Source: DATBAT01 sp963824805
GTDB taxonomy: Bacteria > Acidobacteriota > Terriglobia > Terriglobales > Acidobacteriaceae
Assembly: GCA_963824805.1 (NCBI GenBank)
Contig: CAWGQZ010000082.1
Span: 1 to 64,000 of the forward strand
Length of the DNA stretch: 64,000 bases
Reading direction: 5' to 3'
A program made the position numbers and the translations under genes. Position 1 is the first letter of the stretch. Each line of letters begins with the position of its first letter. Shown here one piece after another: positions 45,116 to 53,555 of this stretch. The notes beneath the pieces were generated by a model that saw nothing but the letters and a program-made list of their open reading frames with translations, did no database searches and was not told where the DNA came from.

Positions 45116-45131
45116 GATTAAAGGAACCACG

Positions 45132-46766
45132 ATGTCGAGTGTTGCCATAACGCCGGAACGTCCGAACTACCTCAATCAGGAATACGGGGTGCGCTCGTGG
45201 CTGTTGACCACAGACCACAAGCGCATTGGCCTGCTGTACCTGATGTCGATTACGTTTTTCTTTTTCATCGGAGGCTTCTTCGCGTTACTCATCCGCCTGG
45301 AACTGTTGACCCCGGCGGGCGACCTGGTACTGGCGGATACCTACAACAAGCTCTTCACCATGCACGGCCAGGTGATGGTCTTCTTTTTCCTCGTGCCTTC
45401 TATTCCCGCCGTGCTTGGCAACTTCCTGGTTCCCATCATGATCGGGGCGAAAGACCTGGCCTTTCCCCGTATCAATCTATTGAGCTGGTACGTGTACATG
45501 GTGGCCGGGCTCATCATGTTGCACTGCATTCTGATCGGCGGGGCAGACACAGGCTGGACCTTCTACACCCCGTTCAGTACCGCTTTCAGTCATGCCTCGG
45601 TGATCGAAGCTGGCGTATCTATTTTCATCGCTGGATTTTCCTCAATCCTTACCGGGCTGAACATTGTGGTCACGGTGCATCGCATGCGCGCTCCCGGTAT
45701 GACCTGGTCGCGCCTGCCGCTGTTCGTCTGGTCGCAATATGCCACCAGCATCATCATGTTGCTGGGAACGCCTGTCCTCGCCATCACTTTACTGTTGGTT
45801 GTCTTTGAGAGGGCATTCAACCTCGGCATCTTTGATCCCAACCGCGGCGGCGACCCGCTGCTGTTCCAGCACCTGTTCTGGTTTTATTCCCATCCTGCGG
45901 TGTACATCATGATCTTGCCGGCGATGGGCGTGGTCAGCGAAGTGGTTGCTTGCTTCACCCGCAAGCGCATCTTCGGATACAGCGCCATGGCGACTGCGGT
46001 TATCGGCATAGCCGTTCTGGGATTCCTGGTCTGGGCCCATCACATGTTCGTGGCAGGAATTTCCCTGTATTCGGCCTTAGTGTTCTCGTTGCTGAGCTAT
46101 TTCGTGGCGGTACCGTCCGCGGTCAAAGTCTTTAACTGGACGGCCACCATGTACAAGGGCTCGATTAAATTTACGACGCCCATGCTCTACGCCTTCGGCT
46201 TCATCGGGTTGTTCACCATGGGCGGGCTGACCGGACTCTTTCTGGCTTGCCTCGGCGTCGACGTCCACGTTACCGATACCTACTTCGTGATAGCCCACTT
46301 CCACTACATCATGGTCGGCGGTGCCGTCATGGGTTATCTGGGCGGGCTGCATTACTGGTGGCCGAAAATTTCCGGTCGTATGTATCCCGAATCCTGGGGA
46401 CGCCTCGCCGCCCTGATCGTGTTCCTTGGCTTCAATCTCACCTTCTTCCCGCAGTTCGTTCTGGGCTACCTGGGAATGCCGCGCCGCTACTGGCAGTATC
46501 CCCAGGAATTTCAGGTGCTCAATATCCTCTCGACTGCTGGCGCGACCATTCTTGCAGTCGGCTACGTTTTGCCCATGATTTATTTCGTCTGGTCGATGCG
46601 TTATGGCAAGATCGCGGACGGCAACCCCTGGCACGCAGCCGGCCTGGAGTGGATGACTCCCTCCCCGCCTCCGACCTTTAACTTCGACGAAACCCCGGTT
46701 GTCACCTGGGAAGCCTACAACTACGAAGAGATTCCGGCTCCCGCGGAGGTGCGGATTGAGCGATAG
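45132..46766 (+). CDS. coxA: Cytochrome c oxidase subunit I (haem-copper oxidase, A2 type)
   Basis: This 544-residue protein has 12 or more helices. It binds haem a and the haem a3-CuB centre; the ligands are in FTMHGQVM, SHPAVYIM (His near 254, cross-linked Tyr), the HH pair in VWAHHMF and HFHYIM. The helix VI glutamate of A1 enzymes (HPEVY) is replaced: the sequence reads YSHPAVY, the hallmark of the A2 subfamily as in Rhodothermus caa3. It reduces O2 to water while pumping protons. AGGAACC precedes ATG 45132. Confidence 0.95.
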   Translation: MSSVAITPERPNYLNQEYGVRSWLLTTDHKRIGLLYLMSITFFFFIGGFFALLIRLELLTPAGDLVLADTYNKLFTMHGQVMVFFFLVPSIPAVLGNFLVPIMIGAKDLAFPRINLLSWYVYMVAGLIMLHCILIGGADTGWTFYTPFSTAFSHASVIEAGVSIFIAGFSSILTGLNIVVTVHRMRAPGMTWSRLPLFVWSQYATSIIMLLGTPVLAITLLLVVFERAFNLGIFDPNRGGDPLLFQHLFWFYSHPAVYIMILPAMGVVSEVVACFTRKRIFGYSAMATAVIGIAVLGFLVWAHHMFVAGISLYSALVFSLLSYFVAVPSAVKVFNWTATMYKGSIKFTTPMLYAFGFIGLFTMGGLTGLFLACLGVDVHVTDTYFVIAHFHYIMVGGAVMGYLGGLHYWWPKISGRMYPESWGRLAALIVFLGFNLTFFPQFVLGYLGMPRRYWQYPQEFQVLNILSTAGATILAVGYVLPMIYFVWSMRYGKIADGNPWHAAGLEWMTPSPPPTFNFDETPVVTWEAYNYEEIPAPAEVRIER

Positions 46767-47451
46767 CCCTGCAGTGCTCGATCATCACAATCCCGAACTG
46801 CGCCATCACTTCGCAGACATGGGACAGCAGAAGAATGCTGCCTCATTGGGAATGTGGCTCTTCCTGGGCACCGAAGTCATGTTTTTCGGCGGTATGTTTC
46901 TGGCTTACCTGATCTACCGCCGCTGGTATTACCCGGAATTCGTCGTCGCCAGCAACAGTTTGAACCTGCCAATCGGCGCGGTGAATACGGCCATTCTGAT
47001 CTGTAGCAGCTTGTCGGTGGCGCTGGCCATTCGCGCGGCCCAGACAAACAAGCGCGTGCAGACGGTGGTGATGCTGGTCTTGACCCTGGTTTTCGGCCTG
47101 GCCTTCCTCGGAGTCAAAGCAGGGGAATGGCACGACAAGTTTGTCGAGCACCACGTGCCTGGCACGACCTTCCATTTTGAAGGCTCCATGCCCGGCCACC
47201 CCGAGGCAAAGATCAATCCGGCGCATGCCCAGGTATTTTTCTCCATGTACTTCGCCATGACCGGGATGCATGCCCTGCACATGATCATCGGTGTCGGAAT
47301 CTTCCTGTGGTTGATTTACCAGGCCTGGAAAGGCCGGTTTAATTCCGAGTACTACACGCCACTGGAAAATTCCGGATTGTACTGGCACTTTGTGGACATT
47401 ATCTGGATTTACCTTTTTCCGCTGTTTTACTTGATCGACCGGCATAAGTGA
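46756..47451 (+). CDS. coxC: Cytochrome c oxidase subunit III
   Basis: This 231-residue membrane protein has about five helices. Motifs include GMWLFLGTEVMFFGGMF and FFSMYFAMTGMHALHMIIG, ending WHFVDIIWIYLFPLFYL. I choose TTG 46756 because GGAGGT lies six bases upstream; this gives an 11-base overlap with coxA. An upstream in-frame ATG at 46699 would extend into coxA without family similarity. It stabilises subunit I and proton uptake. Confidence 0.93.
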   Translation: MSDSPAVLDHHNPELRHHFADMGQQKNAASLGMWLFLGTEVMFFGGMFLAYLIYRRWYYPEFVVASNSLNLPIGAVNTAILICSSLSVALAIRAAQTNKRVQTVVMLVLTLVFGLAFLGVKAGEWHDKFVEHHVPGTTFHFEGSMPGHPEAKINPAHAQVFFSMYFAMTGMHALHMIIGVGIFLWLIYQAWKGRFNSEYYTPLENSGLYWHFVDIIWIYLFPLFYLIDRHK

Positions 47452-47789
47452 GCGCAGCCATGCCTGAACATTCCATGACTGAAGATTCGACCAGCAACCA
47501 TTCCGAGCATGTTCTGCCCACGGGCCTTTACTGGGCTATCTGGGCGATCCTCATCTGCCTGACCTTTTTTACCGCCTGGATTGCGACCGTTGACCTGGGT
47601 TGGTTGAATCCCGTGGTCGCCCTCTTGATCGCCAGTTTCAAGGCGCTGGTCGTCATCTTGTACTTCATGCACGTAAAGTACACCAGCGAGAAACTAACCA
47701 AGACCGTTGGTTTGGCTACCCTGTTTTGGCTGGCTTTGCTACTGTTTCTGACTTTGACCGATTACGCCACACGTGGGGTCCCTTCGTAA
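47448..47789 (+). CDS. coxD: Cytochrome c oxidase subunit IV-like protein
   Basis: This protein of about 113 residues has three helices and belongs to the bacterial COX IV (prokaryotic cytochrome c oxidase subunit IV) family, with LVVILYFMHVKYTSEKLTK typical of it. GTG 47448 overlaps the coxC stop by four bases; ATG 47460 is the alternative start. It is the last gene of the respiratory operon that begins at actA. Confidence 0.9.
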   Translation: MSAAMPEHSMTEDSTSNHSEHVLPTGLYWAIWAILICLTFFTAWIATVDLGWLNPVVALLIASFKALVVILYFMHVKYTSEKLTKTVGLATLFWLALLLFLTLTDYATRGVPS

Positions 47790-47803
47790 GTATTTCAGGG
47801 ATT

Positions 47804-47878
47804 AAGGCATAAAGCCCGAAGGACCCTAAGGCCCACGAAGCAATCCCGGCTTTTGTGTCCTTTCTGGTTTATGCCCTT
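47804..47878. repeat. Long imperfect inverted repeat after coxD
   Basis: The arms 47804-47824 and 47857-47878 match at about 17 of 22 positions (AAGG-CATAAA...GAAGGAC against its complement), with a 32-base loop. It lies in the 144-base gap before the zinc-ribbon gene. It could act as an operon-end RNA structure or be a miniature repeat. There is no U tract directly after it. Confidence 0.5.
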
Positions 47879-47890
47879 TCCGCTTTGCGG

Positions 47891-47896
47891 TATACT
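47891..47896 (+). promoter_or_regulatory. Putative -10 box (TATACT) of the zinc-ribbon protein gene
   Basis: TATACT lies 37 bases before ATG 47934, with TTTATG 17 bases upstream as a weak -35 hexamer. GGTGAGGTGA supplies the ribosome site. It lies just after the inverted repeat, consistent with a new transcription unit. Confidence 0.45.
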
Positions 47897-47933
47897 CCGC
47901 GGTCGTACTCCTTCCGCTCGGGTGAGGTGATTT

Positions 47934-48611
47934 ATGGCGTTCTGCAATTCTTGCGGCTCGGTAATCGATGCCGGCGTCAGATTCTGTCCAAAGTGCGGCA
48001 AACCCACGTCTGCTGCGGGCGCGGCTCCCCAAGCTGTAGTGCCCCCGCCGTCTCCTATTGCCCCAGCTCCGATGGCATCAGCTCCGGTGCCCCAAGGCCA
48101 GCCGGTCGCAGCCACCGGTGGCAGCAACGCGGTCAAGATCATCCTCATCGTGGTCGCGGTGATCGTCGGCATCGGAATCATCGGCGCTGTGACCGTAGGT
48201 TTCGTCATTCATCGCGCCATAAGCCGCACCCACATTGAAAGCCGGGACGGCAATGTGAGAGTGCATTCTCCCTTCGGCAACGTGGAAACCTCCAGCGATC
48301 CCGAAGAAGCGGCCAAAAATCTCGGGGTGGACGTCTATCCCGGCTCCACCGTCGTGAAAGGTTCTGCCGCAAATATGAGTTTCGGCAAAGCTCACACCGC
48401 CGCCGCGCAGTTTGAGACCAGCGATTCGCCCGATACCGTCGCCCAGTTCTACCGTTCGAAATATCCCTCGGCCACATTCTCGTCATCGGAAGCCGATCAC
48501 TTTTCGCTGATAGCCGGCGGCAAGGACAACGTGACCACCATCACGGTGGAACCAGAAGAAGGAAAAACCCGGATTTCGATTTCCAGGATAACCGGGAAAT
48601 CGAACGACTAA
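47934..48611 (+). CDS. Zinc-ribbon, single-pass membrane protein of unknown function
   Basis: This 225-residue protein opens with a zinc ribbon (CNSCG at 4-8 and CPKCG at 18-22), then a Pro/Ala linker, one transmembrane helix (about 66-90) and an extracytoplasmic domain (about 95-225) with alternating strands (VETSSDPEEAAKNLGVDVYPGS). Such zinc_ribbon_2 membrane proteins are common in Acidobacteriota, and the outer domain has no known function. It appears to be monocistronic, ending 10 bases before the FAD oxidoreductase gene, with which it may be co-transcribed. Confidence 0.82.
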   Translation: MAFCNSCGSVIDAGVRFCPKCGKPTSAAGAAPQAVVPPPSPIAPAPMASAPVPQGQPVAATGGSNAVKIILIVVAVIVGIGIIGAVTVGFVIHRAISRTHIESRDGNVRVHSPFGNVETSSDPEEAAKNLGVDVYPGSTVVKGSAANMSFGKAHTAAAQFETSDSPDTVAQFYRSKYPSATFSSSEADHFSLIAGGKDNVTTITVEPEEGKTRISISRITGKSND

Positions 48612-48621
48612 CTCCGGGCCC

Positions 48622-51540
48622 ATGCCGAAAGATCCCGTAGAAATCGCGCAGGCAGCGAGATCTGCCAGCGTGGACGCTCTTGCTTTATCTGACGCCTTAA
48701 AAAGCCGTATCCGAGGCGAAGTCCGCTTCGATTCCGCCTCCCGTGCCCTATACGCCACCGACAGCTCCAACTATCGCCAGGTCCCAATCGGAGTCGTTGT
48801 TCCGCGCGACAGTGACGATGTCGCTGCCGCAATTTCCATAGCACGCGCCCACGGCGCCCCGATTCTCTGCCGCGGAGGCGGCACATCGCTTGCCGGGCAG
48901 TGCTGCAATGTCGCTCTCGTCATCGACTTCTCCAAGTACATGGCGCAGATTCTGGAGCTTGATCCCCAGCGCCGCATTGCCCGGGTGCAACCGGGAGTGA
49001 TTCTCGACCACCTGCGCTCCGCGGCTGAGAAATTCAAGCTTACCTTCGCCCCGGACCCTGCCACCCACGACCGTTGCACTATTGGCGGCATGGTCGGCAA
49101 CAATTCCTGCGGCGTGCATTCGGTGATGGCAGGCAAGACCGACGACAACATTGAGGAACTTGAAATCCTGACCTACGACGGGGTCCGGATGCGGGTTGGT
49201 CCCACCGGAGAGGATCAATTGAGAAAAATTATTGGCGCAGGGGGACGACGCGGCGAAATTTATTCCGGTCTCCGCCTGCTGCGTGACCGCTATGCGGACT
49301 TGGTTCGCGAGCGTTTTCCCGATATTCCGCGCCGGGTATCGGGTTACAACCTCAACTATCTGCTGCCCGAAAACGGCTTTAACGTAGCCCGCGCCCTCGT
49401 CGGCTCCGAAGGCACCTGCGTCACCATCCTCGACGCGACCTGCCGCCTGGTTGAAAGCCCGCAAGAACGCGTGCTGCTGGTCATCGGATACGCTGACGTT
49501 TACGAGTGCGCCGACCATGTTCCGGAGATTATGGCCTACAAGCCAATCGGGCTCGAAGGCTTCGATCACTGGCTGGTGGATTTTTCCAGGCTGAAGAATG
49601 TAAATCGCGAAGGCCTGGAGATGCTGCCTCCTGGCGGAGGCTGGCTGCTGGCTGAGTTTGGCGCCAATACCGCGGCTGAAGCCGAGGCGCAGGCGCTGGC
49701 GGTGATGGCGTCCCTGAACCGCTCGGCCACCCCGCCGCAAATGCGTTTGCTCACCAGCAAAGCCGAAGCGGCGAGAGTCTGGCACGTGCGCGAATCGGGC
49801 TTGGGAGTCGTCTCCCATGTCCCCGGAGAGCCTTTCGCCTGGGAAGGTTGGGAAGACTCGGCGGTTGCACCCGAAAAGCTGGGCGGCTACCTGCGCGATC
49901 TTACGAAATTGATGACCAGCCACGGATACCGAGGGATTTTCTACGGCCATTTCGGCCACGCCTGCGTGCACGTCCGCATCAACTTCGATTTCGCCACTGC
50001 CCAAGGTATCCGGAGTTACCGCTCCTTCGTGGAGGAGGCTTCTGACCTGGTCGTGAGTTATGGGGGATCTTTCTCCGGGGAACACGGTGACGGGCAGTCC
50101 CGCGCCGAATTTTGGCCAAAAATGTTTGGTCCGGAATTGATGCAGGCCTTCCACGAGTTCAAGACTCTATGGGACCCGGAGTGGAAGATGAATCCGGGAA
50201 AACTTATGGAGCCATATAAGGTCGATGAAAACCTACGGCTTGGCGCCGATTACAAGCCCTGGGAACCGGAAACCCATTTCCGGTTTCCCGACGACAATGG
50301 CAGCTTGGCTCACGCCGCCCTGCGCTGCGTCGGAGTCGGCAAGTGCCGAAACTACGAGAGCGGCGTGATGTGTCCCAGTTTTCGCGCCACCCGGGAGGAA
50401 GAGCACTCTACCCGCGGTCGCGCCCACCTCTTGTGGGAAATGACAAAGGGCGAAGTGGTGCGCGATGGCTGGCGCGACGAAAATGTAAAGAAGTCCCTCG
50501 ACCTTTGCCTGGCATGTAAGGGGTGCAAAAATGATTGTCCGGTTGGGGTTGACGTCGCTACCTACAAGGCTGAGTTTCTTTCTCACTACTACAAAGGGCA
50601 CGTGCGCCCCCGTAGCGCCTACGTTTTTGGCTATATCGATCTTTGGGCGAGGTTTGGTTCGAATGTCCCCTGGCTCGTCAACCTGATCACACAGATGCCT
50701 GGGCTGCGAACGCTCGCCAAATGGGCGGCGGGAATGCCGCAACAGCGCCAGGTCCCGAAGTTCGCAACTCGAACTTTTCGAAGCTGGTTTACAAAGCGCC
50801 TTGTAAAGACCAACGGCCCTCCCGTGCTTCTCTGGCCGGACACCTTCAACAATTATTTCCTTCCTGACACGGCAAGAGCCGCGACCGAAGTCCTGGAAGC
50901 GGCCGGATTCTCCGTAACTGTTCCGCGCTCAATCCTTTGCTGCGGAAGGCCGCTCTACGATTTCGGATTCCTGGATCGCGCTAAGCGCTTGCTACTGGAG
51001 ACACTTGATGTGCTCGCGGCCGAGATCGAAGCAGGCACTCCGATCGTAGTTCTCGAACCGAGCTGTGCTGCGGTCTTTCGTGACGAACTTGGCAACCTCT
51101 TCCCTAAGGATGATCGGGCGCGCAAGCTGGCACAACAGACCTACCTTCTAAGTGAATTTCTCGAGAAGAAAGCACCCGACTTTTATCCGTCTCCGCTCCC
51201 GCGCAAGGCGTTAATCCACGGACATTGCCATCACAAATCCATTATGCGCATGACCGACGAGCACTCGGTTTTACGCAAATTGGGAGTTGATTTCTACGCT
51301 CCGGCCGCTGGATGCTGCGGCATGGCAGGATCGTTCGGTTTCGAGCATGATCGATACGACATTTCACTGGCAATCGGTGAACTGGAACTGCTTCCCGCCG
51401 TCCGCGCCGCAGCGGCCGACACCCTGGTCGTCGCCGATGGCTTCAGTTGCCGCGAACAAATTAGCCAGTGCACAGGCCGCCATGCCCTACACCTGGCCGA
51501 GGTACTGCGCATGGCGATTCTGCAAAATCAGCGAAATTAG
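48622..51540 (+). CDS. FAD/Fe-S oxidoreductase, one-chain glycolate/D-2-hydroxyacid dehydrogenase type
   Basis: This 972-residue fusion has a PCMH-type FAD-binding domain (about 45-230, RGGGTSLAGQ and TIGGMVGNNSCGVHS), a FAD-linked oxidase C-domain (about 240-520, HFGHACVHVRINFD and GEHGDGQSR), a 4Fe-4S segment (about 628-640, CLACKGCKNDCPVGVD) and two CCG cysteine-rich repeats (CCGRPLYDFG and CCGMAGSFGFE). The order equals GlcD plus GlcF joined, as in YdiJ-type D-2-hydroxyglutarate or D-lactate dehydrogenases. It likely oxidises a D-2-hydroxyacid and passes electrons to quinone. The exact substrate is uncertain. Confidence 0.88.
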   Translation: MPKDPVEIAQAARSASVDALALSDALKSRIRGEVRFDSASRALYATDSSNYRQVPIGVVVPRDSDDVAAAISIARAHGAPILCRGGGTSLAGQCCNVALVIDFSKYMAQILELDPQRRIARVQPGVILDHLRSAAEKFKLTFAPDPATHDRCTIGGMVGNNSCGVHSVMAGKTDDNIEELEILTYDGVRMRVGPTGEDQLRKIIGAGGRRGEIYSGLRLLRDRYADLVRERFPDIPRRVSGYNLNYLLPENGFNVARALVGSEGTCVTILDATCRLVESPQERVLLVIGYADVYECADHVPEIMAYKPIGLEGFDHWLVDFSRLKNVNREGLEMLPPGGGWLLAEFGANTAAEAEAQALAVMASLNRSATPPQMRLLTSKAEAARVWHVRESGLGVVSHVPGEPFAWEGWEDSAVAPEKLGGYLRDLTKLMTSHGYRGIFYGHFGHACVHVRINFDFATAQGIRSYRSFVEEASDLVVSYGGSFSGEHGDGQSRAEFWPKMFGPELMQAFHEFKTLWDPEWKMNPGKLMEPYKVDENLRLGADYKPWEPETHFRFPDDNGSLAHAALRCVGVGKCRNYESGVMCPSFRATREEEHSTRGRAHLLWEMTKGEVVRDGWRDENVKKSLDLCLACKGCKNDCPVGVDVATYKAEFLSHYYKGHVRPRSAYVFGYIDLWARFGSNVPWLVNLITQMPGLRTLAKWAAGMPQQRQVPKFATRTFRSWFTKRLVKTNGPPVLLWPDTFNNYFLPDTARAATEVLEAAGFSVTVPRSILCCGRPLYDFGFLDRAKRLLLETLDVLAAEIEAGTPIVVLEPSCAAVFRDELGNLFPKDDRARKLAQQTYLLSEFLEKKAPDFYPSPLPRKALIHGHCHHKSIMRMTDEHSVLRKLGVDFYAPAAGCCGMAGSFGFEHDRYDISLAIGELELLPAVRAAAADTLVVADGFSCREQISQCTGRHALHLAEVLRMAILQNQRN

Positions 51541-51626
51541 TGTTTTAACCTATTGATACCAAACTAGTTACCGCCCCCGTCGCCAGTCCGCCCGCTTTCT
51601 GGGACAATGTATTTAGGTACTTTTCC

Positions 51627-52766
51627 ATGGCTTGGGACACCCTCAATTCCCCCTCTACAGCGACTTCCAACGAACCCAAGCCCGTGCTTTCCACGCCGGT
51701 GCTTCAGGGATCGGTCTTGGTGCTCATCCAATTCGACGTTTGCGAGGAAATCCACCTCGACCGGCTGCGCCAGATCTTCGGCGCCCGCCAGGAGCAGCCC
51801 GCGTTCAAGCATCCCACTCCGGGCTATGTGCGATATCAACGGCCCCCGGTAGTGGAGCCGATTGAGCCCCTGGTGCTTGAGAGTGGAGAAATTCTGCAAG
51901 GCGAGATCAAGTATTACGACTATGGCGTGCTTAGCGTAATTTTTGTGTTGCCGTTTTCAGGCGACTGGGACACTCTCATTCGTCTAAGCAGCCGCTGGGC
52001 CTCCGATGTTGACTTCGAGCGCCATGCCTCGCGCATCGCCCATCAAAAGCTCGAACGGGCTCAGCCCGCATTGGTTAAACCCTATACCGAATGGTTGAGC
52101 GAAGACTACTTCATCTTTCATGTCAAAGAGATCGCCGGGTCTCCCACTGCTCCGGAGCTGGTGGCGTCGCAAGGCCCTCGCATCGCCCAAGTAGTCCGCG
52201 GTGAGACCGTTGCTCTCTCGGATGGCGAGCGCGACGAGATTTTGCAGTCTCGTATCTCCTACTACCAGACGGACCTGGCGATCATTGGATGGAACGCCGC
52301 GTTCATCTATGACACCACCGCTGGTGCGGAAACCGCCATTGAACTTCTGGAGTACGCCAATTCGCAGCTTCTGGAATTCCGCCACTACGACGAGTTGCTG
52401 ACGGAAGAGCTGGAAAGCGTCTACGACTTCCTCGACAAGGGCACCGGCATGTGGGCGCGCTGGCAATTGGCCCGCGCCGCCACCAAACTGCATACCGTGT
52501 TACTGGATGTAATTGAGCTGACCGAGCACGCCGATAACGCCATCAAGTTCCTCAGCGACATGTTCTCGGCCCGCCTCTACAAACTGGCAGCCTCCAAAGT
52601 CGGGGTGCCAGACTACAAAGACCTGGTCACTCAGAAGCTGCAAACCGCCGAAGAACTTTACCGCTTCATGGTCGACCAGTTCAACCAGAGTCGCGCATTT
52701 GTGCTCGAGTTGATGGTGGTCATCATCTTGATCATTGAATTAGTCTACGTATTCCACGGGAAATAA
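51627..52766 (+). CDS. RMD1/YagE-like (DUF155) membrane-anchored protein
   Basis: This 379-residue protein has an alpha/beta N-domain (about 30-215) opening with a strand VLVLIQFDVCEEIHLDRL, a helical second half with YDFLDKGTGMWARWQLARA and LYKLAASKVGVPDYKDL, and one C-terminal helix (about 355-375, LMVVIILIIELVYVF), so it is tail-anchored. The layout matches the DUF155/RMD1 family, whose mitochondrial members associate with translation and nuclear migration. The bacterial role is unknown. It is followed 15 bases later by an SDR gene. Confidence 0.7.
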   Translation: MAWDTLNSPSTATSNEPKPVLSTPVLQGSVLVLIQFDVCEEIHLDRLRQIFGARQEQPAFKHPTPGYVRYQRPPVVEPIEPLVLESGEILQGEIKYYDYGVLSVIFVLPFSGDWDTLIRLSSRWASDVDFERHASRIAHQKLERAQPALVKPYTEWLSEDYFIFHVKEIAGSPTAPELVASQGPRIAQVVRGETVALSDGERDEILQSRISYYQTDLAIIGWNAAFIYDTTAGAETAIELLEYANSQLLEFRHYDELLTEELESVYDFLDKGTGMWARWQLARAATKLHTVLLDVIELTEHADNAIKFLSDMFSARLYKLAASKVGVPDYKDLVTQKLQTAEELYRFMVDQFNQSRAFVLELMVVIILIIELVYVFHGK

Positions 52767-52781
52767 CTTTGAGGAGACCAT

Positions 52782-53534
52782 ATGCGCGGCCTTAAGGGCA
52801 AACGTGTCCTTATCACCGGCGGAGCCAGCGGGATTGGCGCGGCTACTGCAGCGCGCTTTTTGGAGGAAGGATCCGCCGTTTGCGTGCTCGATCGCGACAC
52901 CGAGGCCTGCAAGAAGATCATTCTGGACTTGCCGTCGTTGGCTGGAACCGTCTCTGCCGACGTCTCGGATCTGGCTCAGGTGCAGGCCGCATTCAAAGAG
53001 GCGATTCACCTTATGGATGCCGTAGACGTGGTCATCAACAACGCTGGCATCAGCATCCGTCATACCTTTCTCGAAATTACTCCCGAAGACTGGGCGAAAG
53101 TCATCGCGGTAAATCTCACCGGAGTATTCTACGTCGCGCAAACTGCCGCTCGCCACATGTGGGAGCGTGGCAGCGGCGTAATTCTGCAAACGGCGTCGAC
53201 CAACGGTGTCATGGGATACCCCTTTTACGCCGACTACAACGCCACCAAAGCCGGAGTGATCGAGCTCACCCGCTCGATGGCGCTGGAACTCGCGCCCAAA
53301 ATTCGCGTCTGTGCAGTTGCACCCGGCTATGTGCTTACGCCCATGCAACGGGCTGAGTATAGCGACGAAATGCTGGAAGAAGTGAACCGCAAGATTCCGC
53401 TGCGCCGCCATGCCAAGCCGGAAGAGATTGCCGCCCTATTTGCGTTCCTTGCATCCGATGACGCGGCCTTCATGACCGGACACGTCTACACCGCCGACGG
53501 CGCCGAAACCGCCGGAGGGCTCGCCAGTCGCTAG
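52782..53534 (+). CDS. Short-chain dehydrogenase/reductase
   Basis: This 250-residue classical SDR has the cofactor motif ITGGASGIG (11-19) with Asp37/Asp39 after the second strand (favouring NAD+), NNAG (86-89), catalytic Ser139, and Tyr152 and Lys156 in YNATK. The C-terminal substrate loop (VLTPMQRAEY) and GHVYTADGAETAGG are typical. The substrate is unknown; a sugar alcohol or 3-oxoacyl-type substrate is possible. AGGAGA precedes ATG 52782. Confidence 0.9.
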   Translation: MRGLKGKRVLITGGASGIGAATAARFLEEGSAVCVLDRDTEACKKIILDLPSLAGTVSADVSDLAQVQAAFKEAIHLMDAVDVVINNAGISIRHTFLEITPEDWAKVIAVNLTGVFYVAQTAARHMWERGSGVILQTASTNGVMGYPFYADYNATKAGVIELTRSMALELAPKIRVCAVAPGYVLTPMQRAEYSDEMLEEVNRKIPLRRHAKPEEIAALFAFLASDDAAFMTGHVYTADGAETAGGLASR

Positions 53535-53555
53535 AAATCATTTAACATAATTGCT

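Noticed and set aside
48748..50154. 468-codon minus-strand frame opposite the FAD/Fe-S oxidoreductase
   Set aside because: The plus-strand gene has all family motifs across the span; the opposite frame has none and is expected from high GC.
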